Of a DNA stretch of 42,225 nucleotides, positions 38,734 to 42,225 are shown one piece after another (within the stretch, counting starts at the first letter, position 1; each line of letters begins with the position of its first letter). The notes beneath the pieces are model-generated. The model ran no database searches. It was not told the DNA's origin and saw nothing but the letters and a program-made list of their open reading frames with translations. Both the position numbers and the translations under genes were made by a program. Location of the stretch: the IMG/VR virus record IMGVR_UViG_3300030107_003598, positions 1 through 42,225 of that record. One strand, 5' to 3'. Origin of the DNA: a virus.

Positions 38734-41700
38734 ATGAGCAAATATCTAGAAAAACTAGTAGAGAACATGTTAGCAGACAATGTGTCTGAGGAAGATATTA
38801 AGTTAGTTATAAAAGAGATTAATCAAAAATCTCCTTTACGACAAACTATAACGTCCCCTAATATTGATGTACCACCACCTAGTGTTAATATAAGTGGTCA
38901 AGCTTTAGAAGAGTCAGGTGATATGTATGCTTTTGCTCCAACTGGATCAGAACAATTAGTTACAGAAGAAGAGAAGGAACAAGAGGAACTTGTAGCTATT
39001 GAAGAACCGATTGAAATTGAAACAGTTGAAGAAGAGGTAAAAGAAGAACAAGAAGATATAAGTGATAAGCAAAAAGAAGTAGAGGAAGAACTAGATAAGC
39101 AAATAGAAAAAGAAGAAGAATTTGTACATCCTTTTTACAATGATGATTTAACTATAAAACCAGAATTCTTTGAATTAGACGAAGACAAAGGACGATCATC
39201 TCTACAAAATTTCTATGGCGGTTTAGGACTGAGTGTCGATACAGAGGGTTATGGTACTAATAAAATATCGTTGAGTTTTCCCGATTATGAACCAGTGTTA
39301 GAGATACCTATGAATGTTTGGCTAGAAAAAAATAGGGAAGAATATACTAATCAAATTAATGAGTATATAAACAGTTATATTAATGATGAGTTTGGAAGAG
39401 AAAACTTTAATGTGTATTCTGAGGCTGTTTACAAAATGACTAAAGATATAAATGATATTAATAAGCAAGTAAAACCAGAAGGTGTTAAAGAATCAGAATT
39501 GCTTTTATCTAGTCAAGATTTAAATTGGTTAAATTACTTTAGCGAATTTAAACAAACAGATGTGTTTAAAAAAATACAAGAAGAATCTAAACCTACAGAT
39601 GAAGATATAAACGGGCTCATTAAAAGAGAAATTGAAAATTTATCTATAGAAGAAAGACAAGAGATAGAAAAAGATTATACTATATTAGAAAAAAAATTAG
39701 AACTTGCTATTGATGATTTGTTTTTAACAAACATTATGTATAACGAAGATTACGAAGCGCATATGAGTTTAATTGAGGGCGCTATAAATTCTGTTTATAC
39801 AAATAGAATAAAAAAAGCTGTAAAAACAGAAACTGGAGATGAGTATTATCCAATAATCTTTAGAGGGCCAGATAACGATCTTTTACAAGGAATGTATGAT
39901 GCTGGGCGTTTTGTTATACCAATGGGTCTTAAAAATGCAAAAATGTGGAGAAACGCACAAGAACTTAAATTAGTAGAAAATATAATAAGTAGATATAATC
40001 TAAGAAATAGAAACCCTAATGAGAAAATTGAATTTGAAGGATATCAAAAATATTTTAAAGAAACCGAATTTAAGTGGTGGTTTGGACCGGTTTCAGATAA
40101 AAGAAAAAAAGAATGGGGTTATAAATGGTATTGTTTAGAGCCGGGTAAAAAAGATATAAAAGCAAATTACAAATATGTTGCTGACGTAAATAAAAGACCA
40201 AAAGAAAGTGTTTGTAGGTTATTACCAGATACAAGACAGTTAAATCAAGCGTTAGATATACAACCAACAAAAAAATTTCCAAAAAAATTTACTAAGGAAT
40301 GGAGAGAAATAACAGGTATTGAACATGGAGATTATAAAACTCTAAAATCGAGTTATTCCCAATACAATCAAGCTCAAGCCAAGAATAAATTAGAAAAAGC
40401 ATACGGTTCTGGTCCAACCGAGTATACTGTTGGTGAACTATTAAAAAAATTAGAAGAAGTTGGTGATATTTGGCAAGATCAAATATTTGAATCTTTTTTA
40501 GAAGTTCAAGAATATCAAGAAATATTACAAAAATTAGGGCAACCTCAATTTGTTACTGACGCAAACGGTGAGACTAAATGGAGTTATGATATTGATGATA
40601 ACCAGAAAGTTTTAGGTACTCAAATTGTGCAAATGTTTGTTAATATAATGACTTTTGGTATGACAAACTTCAACCAGTCTGCTGGTGGATTTTTTTATGA
40701 TGCACTAATGGATATTTCTGCTAAAGAAATAGGTTTATCAATAGATGCTTTCAATAAATTACCAGTTAGCTATCAAACACAAGTTATGTTTGATGTTATT
40801 GAATCTGGTCTTATGGATAAAGCTATAGCCGATGCTCATGCCGTTGGTACTGGTAGTTGGTTTTTAGAATATCTTGGTGATTTATTTGTTATTGGAAGAT
40901 TTGGTGGAACAATTTTACCTAGAGGTTTTTGGCAAGGTATTACAAAAGAAGGACTTAAAAAGACATTGAGTCAAACTTCTAGCAAGAAGGCTTTAAAAAA
41001 TTTTACTAAAGAAGGATTTAGTACAGTATTTGTTGAAAAAATTGTTGAGGTAGGTCAAGAGGGTATAAGTGATTATTATAAATTAAAAAATAATGTATCT
41101 ATTGGTACGCCTGGGGAAATAAGAGCTAGATATCTAAACGTTGCTTTTACAACACTTATTACTGTTCCTTTTATATTTATGGGTGGAAGATTAGGTAATC
41201 AAACTGTTAGTCAAGCTTATGACGCGGTACAAAGAAGAATTTTATCTTATAAAAACCCAGAGCATGTACGAATAATGTGTGAAGCGGAAATAGACGGTGT
41301 AAAAAGTGCTTATCAAAATGGTGATTTAGATTTTGATGATATGACTAAACAAATTGAAGCGCTAGAGGCAGCTAAAAGTGGATTATCAAGTTTAGACGAT
41401 ACTGTTCTTAAGAGTTTAAATGCTAAAGAAAAGCAAGCTATAATAAATGAAGAGTTAGTAAAGATAAAGAATACAAAAGAAATAACTAAACTTGAAAAAG
41501 AGTTAGAAGATTTAGAAAAAGGATCTCGTGAATATAAAAATTTATATGCAAGAATTTACAGAAGAAAAAGTAAAGTAAAAAACGCTCAACAAAAACAAGT
41601 TAATATAAGACGTGTAAACCAACTATTAACAGAAGGAAAAGATAAGTGTAATCAAATAAATAACAACACGACACGAGAAGGACATAAAGATTTTGGAAAA

Positions 41701-42225
41701 AAAGCGGTTTATTTAAAATCAAAAGATGATGTTAGAAGACATTTTGAAAAAAATGGATACGGTAGTTTTACTAAAGAAGAAATAGATAATTACTTAAATG
41801 AAAAAGAAAACAATAGCGGATCTAAATCTCTAGCGTTAACTAGTAAAGATAATATGATGTTTGTTATATGTACAGATATAGTACAAAACATGATAGAAGC
41901 CGAAGGTGATTGGGCAGCCTCAAATACAGTGGTTCACGAAGTAGTTCACATAGACACCGCGGATTTAACACCAGAACAATTATTGTTAAAAATAATTACA
42001 ATAGATAAAACTATACAAGAGGCTAGTAAAACTGATCCAATATGGAAAAGCATTGCTGAAGATCAAAAACTTAGAGAAACAGCTTACTTATTAAAAGAAC
42101 TTAGTGAGGGAAAAAGTTTTGAAGAAGCAAGAATTGTAATATTAGAAGAATACTTACCTACTTTATCCGATGTAGTTAATAACTATAGATTAAATGATTG
42201 GTCTGTTGAGGGTTCTGTTTACTGG
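38734..42225 (+). CDS. giant internal virion protein, 3' end outside the window, with HExxH
   Basis: At least 1164 residues with no stop before the window edge. Starts MSKYLEKLVENMLADNVSEE; SPLRQ at 33-37 matches the leader-family motif. Then an acidic stretch (about 70-130), a mixed region, hydrophobic segments near 710 and 810 (FLEYLGDLFVIGRFGG; LITVPFIFMGG), a coiled coil near 880-960, and VVHEVVHIDT with HEVVH at 1068-1072, a zinc-peptidase signature. The size, order and hydrophobic segments fit a podovirus ejection protein that carries an enzyme domain. The peptidase call rests on the motif only. Confidence 0.7.
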   Translation, partial: MSKYLEKLVENMLADNVSEEDIKLVIKEINQKSPLRQTITSPNIDVPPPSVNISGQALEESGDMYAFAPTGSEQLVTEEEKEQEELVAIEEPIEIETVEEEVKEEQEDISDKQKEVEEELDKQIEKEEEFVHPFYNDDLTIKPEFFELDEDKGRSSLQNFYGGLGLSVDTEGYGTNKISLSFPDYEPVLEIPMNVWLEKNREEYTNQINEYINSYINDEFGRENFNVYSEAVYKMTKDINDINKQVKPEGVKESELLLSSQDLNWLNYFSEFKQTDVFKKIQEESKPTDEDINGLIKREIENLSIEERQEIEKDYTILEKKLELAIDDLFLTNIMYNEDYEAHMSLIEGAINSVYTNRIKKAVKTETGDEYYPIIFRGPDNDLLQGMYDAGRFVIPMGLKNAKMWRNAQELKLVENIISRYNLRNRNPNEKIEFEGYQKYFKETEFKWWFGPVSDKRKKEWGYKWYCLEPGKKDIKANYKYVADVNKRPKESVCRLLPDTRQLNQALDIQPTKKFPKKFTKEWREITGIEHGDYKTLKSSYSQYNQAQAKNKLEKAYGSGPTEYTVGELLKKLEEVGDIWQDQIFESFLEVQEYQEILQKLGQPQFVTDANGETKWSYDIDDNQKVLGTQIVQMFVNIMTFGMTNFNQSAGGFFYDALMDISAKEIGLSIDAFNKLPVSYQTQVMFDVIESGLMDKAIADAHAVGTGSWFLEYLGDLFVIGRFGGTILPRGFWQGITKEGLKKTLSQTSSKKALKNFTKEGFSTVFVEKIVEVGQEGISDYYKLKNNVSIGTPGEIRARYLNVAFTTLITVPFIFMGGRLGNQTVSQAYDAVQRRILSYKNPEHVRIMCEAEIDGVKSAYQNGDLDFDDMTKQIEALEAAKSGLSSLDDTVLKSLNAKEKQAIINEELVKIKNTKEITKLEKELEDLEKGSREYKNLYARIYRRKSKVKNAQQKQVNIRRVNQLLTEGKDKCNQINNNTTREGHKDFGKKAVYLKSKDDVRRHFEKNGYGSFTKEEIDNYLNEKENNSGSKSLALTSKDNMMFVICTDIVQNMIEAEGDWAASNTVVHEVVHIDTADLTPEQLLLKIITIDKTIQEASKTDPIWKSIAEDQKLRETAYLLKELSEGKSFEEARIVILEEYLPTLSDVVNNYRLNDWSVEGSVYW

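Noticed and set aside
1-42225. Integrase, repressor, CRISPR array, insertion sequence or RNA polymerase gene
   Set aside because: I looked for catalytic motifs, regular direct repeats with spacers, and transposase signatures and saw none in this window. Lysogeny and the identity of the polymerase that uses the promoter motif therefore stay open.

Overview
This window reads as part of a tailed double-stranded DNA phage genome, of podovirus type, probably infecting a marine member of the Bacteroidetes. The evidence for a phage is a complete head module (small and large terminase, portal, scaffold, major capsid protein), followed by connector and tail proteins and then large internal virion proteins, with no host housekeeping genes. 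The evidence for a Bacteroidetes host is indirect: the DNA is very AT-rich, nearly all start codons follow A-rich leaders without a Shine-Dalgarno sequence, and a giant tail protein carries the GCTD...DDGSC Cys motif common in proteins of marine Bacteroidetes. The terminase, portal and 'MNKDLDER' stabilization-type tail protein, in this order and at these sizes, suggest a distant crAss-like affinity; that is inference.

Layout. Bases 1-3054 hold a leftward array of very small genes, several only 26-60 codons, coupled by ATGA or TAATG overlaps. Four encode single membrane-spanning or zinc-knuckle microproteins. The array is driven by a repeated 24-bp motif, TAAATACGAA-N7-GGATAAT, which closely resembles promoters of T7-like single-subunit RNA polymerases. 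Four copies point left and a fifth points right. Bases 3055-3644 form a divergent control region with the facing promoters, direct and inverted repeats, and a striking run of G in otherwise AT-rich DNA.

Bases 3645-15057 hold rightward accessory genes. The main feature is a family of otherwise unrelated small proteins that share an N-terminal leader, M(A/P)FKMKG(F/S)P, followed by an S(A/P)(L/A/F)KQ motif. Among them lie phage groEL and groES, a holin, a LamG protein, probable decoration proteins, a winged-helix protein, a HExxH protein and a double GroES-like protein.

Bases 15002-25931 are head and connector genes. Bases 25935-35293 encode tail and appendage proteins. Bases 35364-42225 encode internal virion or cargo proteins, the last running off the right edge. 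The two largest of these also carry the SPLK/SPLRQ motif near the N-terminus. The best working idea for the leader family is a shared address that recruits many cargo proteins to the capsid, a protease or the chaperonin. It is offered as the most interesting candidate for an undescribed system.
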